Virus record (IMG/VR): IMGVR_UViG_3300035698_013703
Span: 1-33,093 of that record
DNA: 33,093 nt
Source of the DNA: a virus
Direction: 5' to 3' (one strand)
Part shown: in pieces, positions 21,650 through 30,440 of the stretch
Numbering within the stretch: the stretch's first letter is position 1
Layout of the letters: every line of letters begins with the position of its first letter
Notes under the pieces: generated by a model
What the model saw: the letters and a program-made list of their open reading frames with translations, nothing else
The model's database searches: none
Told to the model about the DNA's origin: nothing
Program-made: the position numbers and the translations under genes

Positions 21650-21934
21650 TTACTCATTTTCACCAACTATTTGTTTGTACCCTGTAACGCTTTCAGGAAG
21701 CGACTGAACAATGGCTTGAATTGATGACAATGCTATTATTACTTCACCACTTTCACCAGTAAATAAATATGGGATAAGTGCTATTTCTTTTTCAGCTGCT
21801 ACTACTGTCCTGGGATTATGAATATTCAATACCTTGTTTTCATCATCATAATGTAGCAATTCACCCATTATTTCAATACCGTTGCTAAACTTGATTGTTA
21901 CTACTTTACTTACTAGTTCTGTTAAATTGTACAA
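21650..21934 (-). CDS. Lsm/Hfq-like small protein 2
   Basis: A 94-residue protein with strand spacing of an Sm fold: KVVTIKFSNGIEIMGELLHYD, KVLNIHNPRTVV, ALIPYLF in the variable loop and EVIIALSSIQAIV. It matches the layout of the 13301-13597 protein. It lies nine bases downstream of nrdB in the same direction. RNA binding is plausible from the fold only. Confidence 0.6.
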   Translation of the reverse strand: MYNLTELVSKVVTIKFSNGIEIMGELLHYDDENKVLNIHNPRTVVAAEKEIALIPYLFTGESGEVIIALSSIQAIVQSLPESVTGYKQIVGENE

Positions 21935-21943
21935 TGTGTCTCC

Positions 21944-23035
21944 TTAAAGGCTAAAGCCTTTGAATGTGTCTTTATCTAAATCTAATTTCGTACCACCACT
22001 AATATAAGATGTAATTTCTGTTTCTTGAGGTGCTACTTGGACATCGCCACCACCAATCCAACGCATAGTCCATGGCAGTGGGTTTGATCCAACTGTATAA
22101 ACCTTATCAAGACCAATGGCCGTCATTCTTTTTGCAGCAATCCATTCAACATAATTTTTTAATAGTTCTGCATTTAAGCCAATAATGCTACCATCTTTAA
22201 ATAAATAATCTGCCCAGTTCTTTTCCTGGTTAACTGCATCAATATACATTTGTACGCTCTCTGATGCTGTCTCAACAGCTATCTGTGCAAAATCCTTATC
22301 CTCTAACGGTAATAACTTAATCATTTGCTGAGTGCTTGCTAAGTGTACGTTTTCATCCCTGGCTATTAATTTAATAATTTTGGCGCAGCCTTCTACGCGC
22401 TTTAATTCAGCAAACGCCCAGCTACACGCAAATGAAACGTAAAATCGAATGCCTTCTAAGATGTTAACACTTATTAATGCTTTCCAAATAAGTTTCTTAT
22501 GTTGATATTTATTGTATTTTTTGCTGCCGCTTGCAAGTAAATGGTTATAAGCAATAAGAGCATCATAGTTTTTAGTAATACTGTCAGCACAATCAATTAT
22601 TTGCTTAACATCTAGCATATTATCAAAAACGGCACTTGGGTCTGAATAGAGTGTGCGTATGATATGCGTATAACTGCGACTATGTATGGTCTCGGAGAAC
22701 GCCCAGGTTTCTATCCAAGTCTCAAGTTCTGGCAAACTGACTATAGGTAAGAATGCTAAATTCGGAGACCTACCTTGTACGCTATCCAACAGTATTTGCC
22801 GTTTAAGGTTACTTGTAAATATATGTTGCTCATGATCTGAAAGTTCTCTAAAGTCTTTAGGGTCTCTTGAAATGTCTACTTCTTGAGGACGCCAAAAGAA
22901 CCCTAGTTGCTTTTCAGTTAATTTTTCAAATTGTTTATATTTTACAACATCGTATCGCTGTATATCTATACCACCATCTAAAAACATATTACGCTTTAGA
23001 TAACTTTTACTACTTTGTTCAAAGGATTTATTCAT
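21944..23035 (-). CDS. nrdB: Class Ia ribonucleotide reductase, small subunit
   Basis: A 363-residue protein close to E. coli NrdB in length and motifs. The diiron ligands D84, E115 and H118 and the radical Y122 (SETIHSRSYTH) fall at the same numbers as in E. coli; NILEGIRFY and ARDENVHL supply the second set. The C-terminus ends DKDTFKGFSL, the peptide that docks on NrdA. It makes and holds the tyrosyl radical. It lies 21 bases downstream of nrdA. Confidence 0.97.
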   Translation of the reverse strand: MNKSFEQSSKSYLKRNMFLDGGIDIQRYDVVKYKQFEKLTEKQLGFFWRPQEVDISRDPKDFRELSDHEQHIFTSNLKRQILLDSVQGRSPNLAFLPIVSLPELETWIETWAFSETIHSRSYTHIIRTLYSDPSAVFDNMLDVKQIIDCADSITKNYDALIAYNHLLASGSKKYNKYQHKKLIWKALISVNILEGIRFYVSFACSWAFAELKRVEGCAKIIKLIARDENVHLASTQQMIKLLPLEDKDFAQIAVETASESVQMYIDAVNQEKNWADYLFKDGSIIGLNAELLKNYVEWIAAKRMTAIGLDKVYTVGSNPLPWTMRWIGGGDVQVAPQETEITSYISGGTKLDLDKDTFKGFSL

Positions 23036-23056
23036 TATTATTTTTCTTTTTATAAA

Positions 23057-25327
23057 TTATAGCTTGCACGAATCACAGTCTTGATCATCTGCTTCACCAG
23101 GTGCGAGGGCCACATCAATCTCGCCTTGGCCGTCTAACGTATTATTATAATAAAGTTGTTTGCCACCATATTTATAAAAATACAATATATCTTTTAATAA
23201 CACACTAACTGGGATTTCTTCGTTTTCATAGTGTGCTGGGTTATAGGAAGTATTAACACTGATGCCTTGATCTACATACTTTTGAAATACAGCCATGATT
23301 GACAAGTAACCCTGCGGTGACGTTTGATCCCATAATAAGTCATACTTGTTTTTAAGACGGGGATAACCTGGAACAACTTGCTTAAGTACTCCATGTTTGC
23401 TTATTTTGGACGTGACAAAACCACGTGGTGCTTCCATTCCGTTCGTGCTATTACTAATTTGCGCTGACGTTTCCGCAGGCATCAATGCCATTAATGTGCT
23501 ATTGTTTATTCCTGACTCAATTAGCTGTAAACGTAAACCCGCCCAATCCATACGCTCTACATGTGGAATTAACTCATCTAAATCTTTCTTATAAGTCATG
23601 TTGGGTGTGATGCCTAGGCTATATTTTGTTTCATCATTGCCCGGACAAGGCGCACCTTTTTCTATTGCTAAATCCGCACTTGCTTTAATTAACCAATAAC
23701 TCCAGGCCTCTGCCCACTCATCAACTAATTCTAAATTAGGTTGTTGGTAGGTAGTATCATTTTTAGCTAACCAGTATGCTAAATTAATAATACCAATACC
23801 AAGGGGCCGGCGTTTCATTGTACTTAATTCTGCTGCAAGTACTGGATACTCTTGATAATCTAATATAGCATCTAGACCGCGAACTGCTAACCTTCCAATT
23901 TTTTCAAACTCTGAAGTATCTTTTATTACTCCCCAATTTATTGCGCTTAAAGTACACAAGCTGATTTCACCGTCTGGGTCGTCAATACTAAACAACGGTT
24001 TAGTTGGTAAATTAATTTCACAACACAAATTAGACATCCTAACAGGAGCAACTGATTCAATAAATGAACTATGTGTGTTTGCATGGTCTGCATTCATTAA
24101 GTAAACACGACCTGTACCTTTTCGTTCCTGCACAAAGTCACTAAATAATTCAGATGCTGGAATGGAAGTTTTGCGTAATCGTGTATTGCGTTCTGCTTTT
24201 TCGTATAATTCTTTAAATTTTTCTTGATTGTTAAAAAATGCATCATACATTTCAGGAACGTCATTGGGACAAAAAAGTGTAATATTTCCGCCTGTTAATA
24301 ATCTTTCATACATTAGCTTATTAAACTGAACACCATAATCTAAATGTCGTACTCGGTTATCTTCAGTGCCCTTGTTGTTTTTAAGAACAAGCAAATCTGC
24401 TATTTCTAAATGCCATATTGGATAATATAATGTTGCTGATCCTCCGCGAACCCCGCCTTGACTACAGCTTTTTACTGACGATTGGAAGTGTTTGTAAAAA
24501 GACACTACACCAGTGTGCGATGTGTCACCATTACGAACTGGTGAGCCTAAAGCTCGAATTCTTCCTGCCCCAATGCCAATTCCAGCTTTTTGACTAACGT
24601 ACTTGCCAATAGCATGACCAGTAGTAAAAATTGAATCCAAGTCATCATCTGTTTCAATAAGAACACACGAACTAAATTGTCGCTGTGGTGTACGCACACC
24701 TGCCATAATCGGTGTAGGGAGGGAAATTTTAAAATTGCTAATTGCATCGTAATAATCTTTTACATATTGCATACGATTCTCAATTGGATAGTTACTAAAA
24801 ATCGTTGCTGCTATTAGCATATATGCAATTTGTGGTGTTTCAAATATTTCACCAGTAACTCTGTTTTGTACTAAGTATTTGCCGCGGAATTGCTCCATGG
24901 CTGCATATGTTAATACTTCATCTCGATCGTGCTTAATAAATCCATTAATTTGGTTTATTTCAGCTTCAGTATATTTTTCTAATATACCCTTATCATAAAA
25001 TCCACGCTCAATGTTTAGCTTAATAACATCTATTAAACTGTGTGGATCAAAAGAACCGTATACTGATTTTCGCAAGTGGTAATTAATTAATCGACCTGCT
25101 ACGTATTGATAATTTGGTGTTTCTTCTGATATTAAATCGGCCGCGCTCTTTATAAGAGTTTCTTGAATATCAGTGGAACTAATACCATTGTGGAATTGTA
25201 TATGACTGTTTATTTCTACTTCACTTGCACTTACACCTGTAATGCCTTCACATGCATACATTACGACCTTGTGTAACTTTTCTACATCAATTGCCTCGAC
25301 TCCGCCGTTCCTTTTACGTACTTGCAT
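23057..25327 (-). CDS. nrdA: Class Ia ribonucleotide reductase, large subunit
   Basis: A 756-residue catalytic subunit. An N-terminal ATP-cone (about 1-90) gives activity control. The active site has C221 (SSCVLIETDD), N433, C435 and E437 (SNLCCEINLPT, with an extra C436 where E. coli has Leu), and the tyrosine pair in QLYYNNT. The C-terminal thiol arm CDSCKL is intact. It reduces ribonucleoside diphosphates to feed phage DNA synthesis. An early-type promoter lies about 45 bases upstream. Confidence 0.97.
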   Translation of the reverse strand: MQVRKRNGGVEAIDVEKLHKVVMYACEGITGVSASEVEINSHIQFHNGISSTDIQETLIKSAADLISEETPNYQYVAGRLINYHLRKSVYGSFDPHSLIDVIKLNIERGFYDKGILEKYTEAEINQINGFIKHDRDEVLTYAAMEQFRGKYLVQNRVTGEIFETPQIAYMLIAATIFSNYPIENRMQYVKDYYDAISNFKISLPTPIMAGVRTPQRQFSSCVLIETDDDLDSIFTTGHAIGKYVSQKAGIGIGAGRIRALGSPVRNGDTSHTGVVSFYKHFQSSVKSCSQGGVRGGSATLYYPIWHLEIADLLVLKNNKGTEDNRVRHLDYGVQFNKLMYERLLTGGNITLFCPNDVPEMYDAFFNNQEKFKELYEKAERNTRLRKTSIPASELFSDFVQERKGTGRVYLMNADHANTHSSFIESVAPVRMSNLCCEINLPTKPLFSIDDPDGEISLCTLSAINWGVIKDTSEFEKIGRLAVRGLDAILDYQEYPVLAAELSTMKRRPLGIGIINLAYWLAKNDTTYQQPNLELVDEWAEAWSYWLIKASADLAIEKGAPCPGNDETKYSLGITPNMTYKKDLDELIPHVERMDWAGLRLQLIESGINNSTLMALMPAETSAQISNSTNGMEAPRGFVTSKISKHGVLKQVVPGYPRLKNKYDLLWDQTSPQGYLSIMAVFQKYVDQGISVNTSYNPAHYENEEIPVSVLLKDILYFYKYGGKQLYYNNTLDGQGEIDVALAPGEADDQDCDSCKL

Positions 25328-25369
25328 TTCTATCCTTGTATGTTTATTATAATTATTATTATTAGCTTA

Positions 25370-25398
25370 ATTCTATTACGAAACTACGTTTTTGTCAA
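25370..25398 (-). promoter_or_regulatory. Early-type promoter for nrdA-nrdB
   Basis: TTGACA (25393-25398), 17-base spacer, TAGAAT (25370-25375). The -35 overlaps the last codons of the upstream hypothetical gene. Confidence 0.7.
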
Positions 25399-25823
25399 CT
25401 AAATAGGTGCTTTATTTTTACTTCATGGGAAGTATATCTTGTGCTATTTTCTACCATTTCTTGCCGCGTCACAATTTTTCCTTCTGCAAAATTATATATC
25501 AGTCCTTCGTATTCTAGTACTAATCCAACATTTCCGTTAGTGTTATTATTTATTACTGGGAATAACAATTCCTCTCCAGTTATGAATCCTGCATGATGTA
25601 AGCTCAATGCCATAACTATTGTAATTCCACTTTGGCAAAACTGTCCATCAGATACTATTTCAAATGCACTTGGCCACGACACTGGCGTATAAAAGTCTAT
25701 AAATCTCGCAGTATGGTTGGCATAAGGAAACTGTTTAATAAGTGCATCAACACTTGGATAGTGTTTATTTCTTATATCTCTCCAACTTTGTAATCTATTA
25801 CTGCTAGAAGTTTCTTCAAACAT
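25395..25823 (-). CDS. Hypothetical protein (142 aa)
   Basis: I do not recognise it. Visible elements are LQSWRDIRNKHYPSVDALI, FIDFYTPVSWPSAFEIVSDG and a C-terminal beta-rich LVLEYEGLIYNFAEGKIV. No membrane segment or catalytic motif. It begins two bases after the stop of the large virion protein and is probably co-transcribed with it; a virion or assembly role is possible. Confidence 0.65.
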   Translation of the reverse strand: MFEETSSSNRLQSWRDIRNKHYPSVDALIKQFPYANHTARFIDFYTPVSWPSAFEIVSDGQFCQSGITIVMALSLHHAGFITGEELLFPVINNNTNGNVGLVLEYEGLIYNFAEGKIVTRQEMVENSTRYTSHEVKIKHLFS

Positions 25824-25825
25824 TA

Positions 25826-28249
25826 TTATTTAATTGACTTCCAACGCCTAACAATGTACCGCATTGAAACATTAGTACTTGGAACAAGAGTATTGTCTGC
25901 TGTAACAGTTACATTTGCTGAAACTATACTGGCCTTAAGTACAAGGTTTCCTGTTACTCCAGTTGATACGTCGTTGTAAACGTCTGATATCACTACGTCA
26001 TCTGTAAATTCATTACCAGTTAACATTATTGTTCCTACTCTAGTGTAGCTATTAGCTACATCCAAAGTGTCACGCATACTATATTCAATTATGAATGTAT
26101 CAAAATCAAGTGAAACGTCAACATCAAATTTTGTTAATACACTATTTGCCGCTGCTGGTATAGTTAATTCTTCTGGTGATGTAAAATTAGTAGTTGCAGT
26201 ACCGCCGCTTGCTGCTTCTAATGTTAAAAATTCAATATTGGTTTTTATGTTTAGTAACCCCTTCACATCGGGACTGACTGATTCATAATATATGTTATTG
26301 AGTATAGTGGTAAAATCTCTTGCTTCCGTTCTACTATTGAACGACATTTCAGCCAATACACTTGAAATGTTCAAATCCCAAGGATCAAAGTTATTAATTC
26401 CTGTAAATTCATCATTAACATTTACAGTAGTAAATATATTTACGCTTGAATCGTTTACAGTAGTATTTAGCCATTCTTCCAACTTAGATTTAACTGTTGC
26501 ATTGTTTCTTCTGTATTCAGCTGGAGTTAATCCAAGTAGTTCAGCTGTTGCAATAGAATCATTATGCACTTGAAAAGAAAATGCAAGCTTGTTAACTGAC
26601 TCAGTATGTGTTAGGTACAGTTTATCTACTGCTCCTGGAACTAAGTTAAGACTTGGCCATAATGCCAATGTACTTACGCTTGTTGTTACGTCAGTTAAAG
26701 AAGATGCTGTTGACAAGTCAACTGTAATAACTGGTGTCGCACTTACGGTTGCATTGGCAATAACTGGTGTGGTCGTTAATGCTGAATCATTTGCAATAAT
26801 TGTAATATTTGAATCTACATAAAACGTGTTTATTCCTTCTGTAGCTAACACAGTTAAGTTACCTGTTGATATATCAGCATTACTAAATGTCATTATATCA
26901 CCAACACTTGCACCATGTCGAGTTGCTCTAATTAAAACTGTTCCAGGGAACACACTACTTTCTGTAATAAACGTAACATTGGACAATACTATATTTGCAA
27001 GATCAATTCCTGGGTCAGCAATAGTAACAACAGGAGGATTTACCGTAACATCAAGAATCGTACTAGTTATTGTGTCTAAATTTGACTCATTTGCACCAGC
27101 ATCAACGAAATATATACTATCTCCTATTTTTATATCGGAGTTACTTGTGTATGGAATAGTAATGTCTATATTAGCATTAGCATTAGCAAGTACTACTGAC
27201 TGTATGTCAGTGAGTACTGTTGCAGCAAATGTAGGAATGTCTGCAATAATAGTAGAGTTTCCCGAATCATATGCCGATACTGGTAAAACTTTTCCGTCTA
27301 CCCAGTCTGTTGCATTTTCTACTAGAACTGTTGAATATGTACCTGATGTGTTATATGAATTTGGTGTTACACCAACGATGACAACATTTGTTGCATTGGC
27401 TGTCATTGTTAAAGAATTAACGACCGTGTCATTTCTTGATAGTAATAAATTGCCTAGTCCGGTAAAAACAGCGACATTAGGAACATGCAATACGTCCGTT
27501 GATACAGCTATATGCTTAAATTGCAAGCCTAGATAACCAACACCTGTATCAGGAGTTACACGTACATTTGTATTGCTTATTTCTCTATAATCAGGAATAG
27601 CATAAGCAGCATAAAAACCAGTTGCACCTGTTACACCAATTTCAGCGTTTGCTAATGCTTCTATTATCATAGCATTGCCGTAATATGATATACCAATCTC
27701 TTCTGAGCCAACTGGTGATGTTCGTAAACTTAAAGAGTGTGATGTTACTGCATTAGTACCAGCAGTAAAAAAATAATCTTGACCTGTTGATATTGTTGGT
27801 GATGATGAAGCAACTAATGATGTTCCATTCTTAACTACAGTAATGTCTTGTGGTTGGAATGCAAGGCCAGTAAGGGCATTTGTAAACACAACATCGCCAG
27901 TTCTAAAGATCTTACTACTATCAACAGAACTAACATTTTCAGTTGGTAACCAAGAATATGTATTTGTTATACCGTCAAAATCTCCCCTGTTGTAAAACTT
28001 ATGGGGTACTGTAAATTTAACTATTTGTACATTAGCAAAAATTTCAGTAATAGATTGAGCTAATGGTGTTTGTTCAAATACACTTGTTTTATTAAATGTT
28101 TGTGCAGTTGCATCTGATGTATCAGCACCAATATACACTTGCCTACTATCGGTGGTAAAGCCAATTTCGCCTGGTCGTAGGGGTTTAGGTAAGTCCTGTT
28201 TAAGGCCTCTCCTGTTTTGGAATCTAGCTATCTTTACTGTTTCAACCAC
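25826..28249 (-). CDS. Large virion protein, tail-fibre-like N-terminus
   Basis: An 807-residue, Thr/Val/Asn/Ser-rich beta protein with few Lys or Cys. Its N-terminus (RRGLKQDLPKPLRPGEIGFT, then DSRQVYIG) is the pattern seen at the start of many tail-fibre and receptor-binding proteins of T4-like marine phages. The remainder has repeated beta-sandwich-like stretches rich in ATNVVI- and NATVSATP-type strings. The start is GTG at 28249 with AGGAG nine bases upstream in the loop of a hairpin. Likely a fibre or baseplate-decorating protein. Confidence 0.75.
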   Translation of the reverse strand: MVETVKIARFQNRRGLKQDLPKPLRPGEIGFTTDSRQVYIGADTSDATAQTFNKTSVFEQTPLAQSITEIFANVQIVKFTVPHKFYNRGDFDGITNTYSWLPTENVSSVDSSKIFRTGDVVFTNALTGLAFQPQDITVVKNGTSLVASSSPTISTGQDYFFTAGTNAVTSHSLSLRTSPVGSEEIGISYYGNAMIIEALANAEIGVTGATGFYAAYAIPDYREISNTNVRVTPDTGVGYLGLQFKHIAVSTDVLHVPNVAVFTGLGNLLLSRNDTVVNSLTMTANATNVVIVGVTPNSYNTSGTYSTVLVENATDWVDGKVLPVSAYDSGNSTIIADIPTFAATVLTDIQSVVLANANANIDITIPYTSNSDIKIGDSIYFVDAGANESNLDTITSTILDVTVNPPVVTIADPGIDLANIVLSNVTFITESSVFPGTVLIRATRHGASVGDIMTFSNADISTGNLTVLATEGINTFYVDSNITIIANDSALTTTPVIANATVSATPVITVDLSTASSLTDVTTSVSTLALWPSLNLVPGAVDKLYLTHTESVNKLAFSFQVHNDSIATAELLGLTPAEYRRNNATVKSKLEEWLNTTVNDSSVNIFTTVNVNDEFTGINNFDPWDLNISSVLAEMSFNSRTEARDFTTILNNIYYESVSPDVKGLLNIKTNIEFLTLEAASGGTATTNFTSPEELTIPAAANSVLTKFDVDVSLDFDTFIIEYSMRDTLDVANSYTRVGTIMLTGNEFTDDVVISDVYNDVSTGVTGNLVLKASIVSANVTVTADNTLVPSTNVSMRYIVRRWKSIK

Positions 28250-28274
28250 TGTTAAGTTCTCCTATCTTAACAGT
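28248..28274 (-). promoter_or_regulatory. Ribosome-binding-site hairpin overlapping a late promoter
   Basis: ACTGTTAAG (28266-28274) pairs perfectly with CTTAACAGT (28248-28256) on the transcript; the nine-base loop ATAGGAGAA holds the Shine-Dalgarno and the second arm runs into the GTG start. The late promoter at 28273-28281 should start transcripts near 28268, inside the first arm, so late mRNA cannot form the full stem while read-through mRNA can. Confidence 0.65.
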
Positions 28275-28281
28275 ATTTATC
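28273..28281 (-). promoter_or_regulatory. Late promoter GATAAATAC
   Basis: Upstream of the large virion protein; it overlaps the outer two bases of the ribosome-binding-site hairpin. Confidence 0.65.
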
Positions 28282-28303
28282 TATTTTTTAGGAGAAAAGA
28301 ATT

Positions 28304-29005
28304 TTATTTTGCATAGTTTTGGTAGTAGTCAGTAACTCGGTCGTACCATTTTTGCTTCCATTTATCATACTCTTCAGGCAATAAATCAAATTGTTGGTAA
28401 AGTTCACCACCAATACCAATAGTGTCGTCTCCCCGAGTACACATGAATATATGTCCTTCTTTAATGTCTGTACCATACATTGCATTATGTGCATCTGCAT
28501 ACGCTGCTAGTTGGATATAATAATCTTCAATCCATTCTTCTTTTTTGGGCTTATTGGCTTGCTTAAAATCCATAATAGCTGGCCGAGTCCTATATTGTCC
28601 AACTAAATCAGTTGTGCCTGCGTAGATACCTGAAACTTGCAATCTTATTTCTGAACCCCAAATCTCATCAACATGTGGCATGGCATTATCGCGTATAATT
28701 GTAGCCATATGGTTTGCTTTTTTAGAATAGGGATTGGTTCCAGGCTCAGGCCAAATTCCAGTTTCAACATAATCCTCAAGGTATTTGTGCATGCGTGTAC
28801 CAACACTAGCAGCTTCATTAGATATTTCGTCTGCTTTTTTATCACCGATACGCTTACGCCATTGAACGAGTGCAGACTTGTCTCCAGTTGCTGAAAGGAT
28901 AGTTGTTACACTTGGGACGGGTTTTTTATCTGGGCCAACATATCGCCGGCCGGTTGGAGTAGTTATTTGTTCTAGTTGTACATAGTCGTATTTTTTTATT
29001 ATCAT
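28304..29005 (-). CDS. PD-(D/E)XK exonuclease (Cas4/RecB-like)
   Basis: A 233-residue nuclease. GTRMHKYLEDYV (H73), GIYAGTTDLVG (D133), AIMDFKQANKPK (D146, K148) and YYIQLAAYADAHN (Q165) give the H-D-D-x-K-Q set of the Cas4/RecB/MGME1 branch. No four-cysteine iron-sulphur site is seen, unlike true Cas4, and no CRISPR array is near. Likely a DNA-processing exonuclease. It has its own early-type promoter. Confidence 0.85.
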   Translation of the reverse strand: MIIKKYDYVQLEQITTPTGRRYVGPDKKPVPSVTTILSATGDKSALVQWRKRIGDKKADEISNEAASVGTRMHKYLEDYVETGIWPEPGTNPYSKKANHMATIIRDNAMPHVDEIWGSEIRLQVSGIYAGTTDLVGQYRTRPAIMDFKQANKPKKEEWIEDYYIQLAAYADAHNAMYGTDIKEGHIFMCTRGDDTIGIGGELYQQFDLLPEEYDKWKQKWYDRVTDYYQNYAK

Positions 29006-29010
29006 TCCAT

Positions 29011-29039
29011 ATTATAGCACAATAATAAAAGAATGTCAA
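29011..29039 (-). promoter_or_regulatory. Early-type promoter for the PD-(D/E)XK exonuclease
   Basis: TTGACA (29034-29039), 17-base spacer ending TGTGC, TATAAT (29011-29016). Confidence 0.75.
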
Positions 29040-29377
29040 ACCTCGACGTCTGGTCCTGGCCTCATAAGTGCGCTTGGATTAACAAGTATGTCACCTTCAC
29101 TGGGTTGCCAAGAATGCGGTGTCGATGCTTGTAACTCATCAACTAATTCTTCATTATCAATATGATCATGGCCCAGTTCTACATCTATAGTATGATAACC
29201 ATCTGGATTCTGGCGCACTGATAGTCTACCGCTGGCCTTATTGTTGCTTAGTATGTTTCTTATCATTTCAAGCTGCTTGCTGACGTGCATTGGTAGTTCA
29301 TTCATGTCAAGAGTACCATCGTCTCCAGCTTCGGCAATTTGGTTAAGTGTTTCCATTAAGTTACGCATATCATTCAT
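29036..29377 (-). CDS. Virion-associated hypothetical with capsid-targeting-like N-terminus
   Basis: A 113-residue acidic protein. It begins MNDMRNLMETLNQIAEAGDD, matching the N-termini at 30045-30440 and 32185-32955; QIAE followed by Ala fits the (I/L)xE prohead-protease consensus and resembles T4 internal proteins (FIAEA). The ATG at 29377 is preferred because it aligns with those N-termini and lies just after the upstream stop; an in-frame ATG at 29401 would overlap that gene. The remainder has a GYHTIDVELGHDHIDNEELV segment. Function unknown. Confidence 0.65.
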   Translation of the reverse strand: MNDMRNLMETLNQIAEAGDDGTLDMNELPMHVSKQLEMIRNILSNNKASGRLSVRQNPDGYHTIDVELGHDHIDNEELVDELQASTPHSWQPSEGDILVNPSALMRPGPDVEV

Positions 29378-29382
29378 ATCAG

Positions 29383-29709
29383 TTACCAAGTAATGTTCCA
29401 TTGTATTGATGTATTGTTTTCGACGTTAGTTGTAATGTTAACAGCATAACCTAAATTAGTAAAATAGTCTTTAACATAGTTTATTTGGTCTAACTTAGTG
29501 GCATCAGACGTAATGCCATTCCAAACATTATAGTAAACATTAGAATTTGTATGTGTTAAAGTAGATACATTTGCCACAATTGTTGAAAGTTGTCCAGCTG
29601 CTACTGAAACTAAAACACTATCTTCTATAGTGCATATTTCACTGTGGACAATAACATTATTTCTAGAATTGTTTCTAGCTGTAGCTGCATTAATAAATAC
29701 TCCAGGCAT
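29383..29709 (-). CDS. Hypothetical, probable virion protein
   Basis: A 108-residue Asn/Thr/Val-rich beta protein starting MPGVFINAATARNNSRNN. Composition and position among head-like genes suggest a structural part. The start overlaps the upstream stop by one base (TAATG). No known domain recognised. Confidence 0.65.
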   Translation of the reverse strand: MPGVFINAATARNNSRNNVIVHSEICTIEDSVLVSVAAGQLSTIVANVSTLTHTNSNVYYNVWNGITSDATKLDQINYVKDYFTNLGYAVNITTNVENNTSIQWNITW

Positions 29710-30041
29710 TATATCTCCGACTTAATATCTGTCATTGCTTGTGTTTCTGCAGATTTAGCAACATCAAATTCCTTGTCATCATCCGTTTCTACATCAGATG
29801 ACATTTGATCCATTGGTACAATTTTGTCACCGTCCACACTGCTTGCATGACCACTTTGGTCAATTGCTGCAATTAGTTCTGGAACAGTTGTTGTGTATCC
29901 TTGCTTTGCTAATAATTCTTGAAACTTTGCAGTTGGTATTTCTGTTATGCCTTTCGCCATAATTCGAACGAGTAAATTTTGCACATTTACCATCAATTCA
30001 TCAAAGTAACTTTCTTTTACAATAATTTCATCAATTCTCAT
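29709..30041 (-). CDS. Hypothetical acidic protein
   Basis: A 110-residue protein with N-terminus MRIDEIIVKESYFDELM, a helical centre (TAKFQELLAKQGYTTTVPELI) and an acidic C-terminus. It lies between two head-like genes in an overlapping operon. It lacks the MNxMRxLME module, though its short charged N-terminus could play a similar role. Function unknown. Confidence 0.65.
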   Translation of the reverse strand: MRIDEIIVKESYFDELMVNVQNLLVRIMAKGITEIPTAKFQELLAKQGYTTTVPELIAAIDQSGHASSVDGDKIVPMDQMSSDVETDDDKEFDVAKSAETQAMTDIKSEI

Positions 30042-30044
30042 ACG

Positions 30045-30440
30045 TTACCTAATTGAAGGGAATCCAGCTAACGGATCATCGCCAAAGCCAGGCATTTCTT
30101 GCGCTTTCGGTGCAGCTGAATAATTTGCAGCTTCTTCTGCATAGTACGCTTTAAATACTTTGGCAACATCCTTGAGACGGGCGTTTTCTAAAGAAGACTG
30201 ATCTAACGCATTGCTCGCCGCATGGTGTATGTCAGCTTCTCTTGAATTACTATCAGTGCCTATACCATCATCGTCATATACTGCGCTGGCACGGGCCATT
30301 TCATCTTTAAACATCGCTGCCGCTGCTTGCTGAAGATGGCTTTCTACTTCATCATTAATATCATAGTCTGAGCCAATATTACCTTCTTCGATATTAACGA
30401 TGACTTCCATCAATTTCTTCATTTCGTCTAAGTTATTCAT
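30045..30440 (-). CDS. Virion-associated hypothetical with capsid-targeting-like N-terminus
   Basis: A 131-residue protein starting MNNLDEMKKLMEVIVNIEEG, where NIEE contains an (I/L)xE cleavage-like site in the same place as in two neighbours. The rest is helical and Ala-rich (HLQQAAAAMFKDEMARASAV, KDVAKVFKAYYAEEAANYS). Its start overlaps the upstream stop as TAATG. It may be a small core or internal head protein. Confidence 0.65.
   Translation of the reverse strand: MNNLDEMKKLMEVIVNIEEGNIGSDYDINDEVESHLQQAAAAMFKDEMARASAVYDDDGIGTDSNSREADIHHAASNALDQSSLENARLKDVAKVFKAYYAEEAANYSAAPKAQEMPGFGDDPLAGFPSIR

Noticed and set aside
22500-22520. TATTTAT-type late promoter words inside nrdB and other genes
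   Set aside because: They lack the leading GATA context, lie within coding sequence and have no gene start downstream.
21944-25327. Bacterial chromosome origin suggested by nrdAB, clpX, clpS and bS21
   Set aside because: Late promoter words, PAAR, head-like genes, DexA-like exonuclease and dense overlapping small hypotheticals fit a T4-like phage far better.
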